Below, piece after piece: positions 63,059-64,000 of a stretch of 64,000 nt of DNA. Both the position numbers and the translations under genes were made by a program. The notes beneath the pieces were generated by a model that did no database searches, was not told where the DNA came from, and saw only the letters and a program-made list of their open reading frames with translations. The stretch covers positions 3,014,001 to 3,078,000 of the forward strand of contig NW_025062478.1 of assembly GCF_000002995.4 (NCBI RefSeq). Direction: 5' to 3'. Position 1 is the first letter of the stretch; every line of letters begins with the position of its first letter. This DNA is from Brugia malayi. Lineage: Eukaryota; Nematoda; Chromadorea; Rhabditida; Onchocercidae.

Positions 63059-64000
63059 ATGGTAACTAATGATGATAAACAGCATAAAGAGCAGCAAAAA
63101 TTATGGAACAGATTATTTAAAACGGATAAGTTTAGCACCGTAATACAATTACCACGGAAATATCGTCATAATCGTTGGAATGCTATTCGTACATTAGGTG
63201 ATGGTAAGTTTGTACTTTCAAATTTGTTGCTTTCAAAGTAAGTTGGCAATTTCAAATTTATCTTTTATTTTTTCAATTTTTACTAGATTTCTGTATTGGA
63301 ATTACTTGTTTTTTCCTTACTTTTTGAATTTTTATAAGAATTTTATTTGAGTTTACTGACGTTTATAATAATAATCAAATTAGTCGATTATTTTATTAGG
63401 ACATCTTGTTCAAAGTTTGAGTATTTTGTTACGAAAAATTTTCAATTTTAGATATTTTGAAGTATTTTATAAACTTTAAATTATTTTCAAGGTGCCTTTG
63501 GTGAAGTTCGTTTATTGGTAGATTCGGAAAATCCAGAAATAGTGGTAGCTGCAAAATGCATGAATACAAATGCATCAGGAAAAGAACAAGAATTCTTCAA
63601 AAAACTGCGTCGTGAGGTTATCATAGTGATTTTGATCTAGAAGAATAACAAAAATATTTGAAAAGTATTTAATCAACAGTTAGACTTGCTACTTTTCATT
63701 AGGAAACCGTAATGAATAGGAATATAAAAACAATTAGAGGAAGTTAGAAGTCTGGTTTGAACTGCTAGTAAACAAATCCCTTATCCTTGAAGGTTTTTTT
63801 AATTGCAACCCTTTCCTCCCAAATCTGCCTCGAGATGACCTTTCATTAGGAAATAAGTTCAGAAAATGCTGGAAAAATATTCAAAAATCAAGTGAAATTG
63901 CATTTTCTTCCTTTGTTTTACTTTTTTTTTTTGTTTAGTATGGCAAAATTATTTTTCTCCAGTTTATTTAATTTTATGAGTTTTAATGTTTTCAGGTAAT
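63059..64000 (+). CDS. chk-1: CHK1-like protein kinase, 5' part (cut by window edge)
   Basis: Exons 63059-63203 and 63492-63616 join in phase; a third seems to begin at 63996 after TTTTCAG and leaves the window. The protein starts with a charged N-terminus of about 44 aa, then WNAIRTLGDGAFGEVRLLVD (glycine loop) and NPEIVVAAKCMN with the ATP lysine. The GDGAFGEV..LVD..NPE.VAA pattern resembles worm and vertebrate CHK1 best, but only the first part of the N-lobe is present, so another CAMK-type kinase is possible. In the family, CHK1 enforces the DNA replication and damage checkpoint. A TTTCAG at about 62988-62993 may be a trans-splice or 5' UTR acceptor. A GATA-site cluster lies just upstream. 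Confidence 0.7.

Overview
The window looks like nuclear DNA of a nematode. It is very AT-rich, full of A/T homopolymer runs, and carries multi-exon genes whose introns end in the nematode-type TTTCAG/TTTTAG acceptor. The protein set matches nematode genes. AT-richness, introns of a few hundred bases and low gene density suggest a spirurid (clade III) relative rather than Caenorhabditis; that placement is inference. I recognise nine protein genes, built exon by exon by checking reading phase across each junction, and no convincing tRNA, rRNA or transposon.

Layout. 2.4-6.0 kb (+): coq-6, a mitochondrial ubiquinone-pathway FAD monooxygenase. 7.8-14.1 kb (+): a divergent SPAK/OSR1 (GCK-3)-like kinase. 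16.0-17.3 kb (-): a Ser-rich, basic protein with a SERTA-like segment. 20.3-23.7 kb (-): the canonical gck-3. 26.5-35.4 kb (-): snx-6 (SNX5/6 type PX-BAR sorting nexin). 37.0-39.7 kb (+): bora/spat-1, the Aurora-A/Polo cofactor. 41.6-47.2 kb (-): wdr-20 (WDR20, partner of USP12/USP46 deubiquitinases). 51.5-54.3 kb (-): unc-23 (BAG2-type Hsp70 co-chaperone; 5' end uncertain). 63.1 kb to the edge (+): the first exons of a CHK1-like kinase. Spaces between genes hold simple repeats, minisatellites and two dense clusters of regulatory-type motifs.

The most interesting item is the kinase pair. The + strand gene at 7.8 kb and gck-3 at 20.3 kb face each other, about 6 kb apart, and share all nine intron positions, so they are an inverted duplication. 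gck-3 keeps the HRD arginine and the T-loop threonine that WNK kinases phosphorylate in this family. The copy has lost both (HGD; Thr to Asn) but keeps the ATP lysine, catalytic Asp, Asn and DFG. It also gained a His/Gln-rich tail. This suggests a WNK-uncoupled GCK-3 paralogue.

A second theme is splicing. One intron each in coq-6 and unc-23 has no usable AG at its 3' end, although the flanking exons join in phase exactly at a TTTCCG or TTTTGG. A third intron, in the kinase copy, starts with GC. Five exact ACTGATAA (extended GATA) sites lie within 375 bp upstream of the CHK1-like gene, and five ACGT cores lie within 33 bp upstream of the SERTA-like gene.
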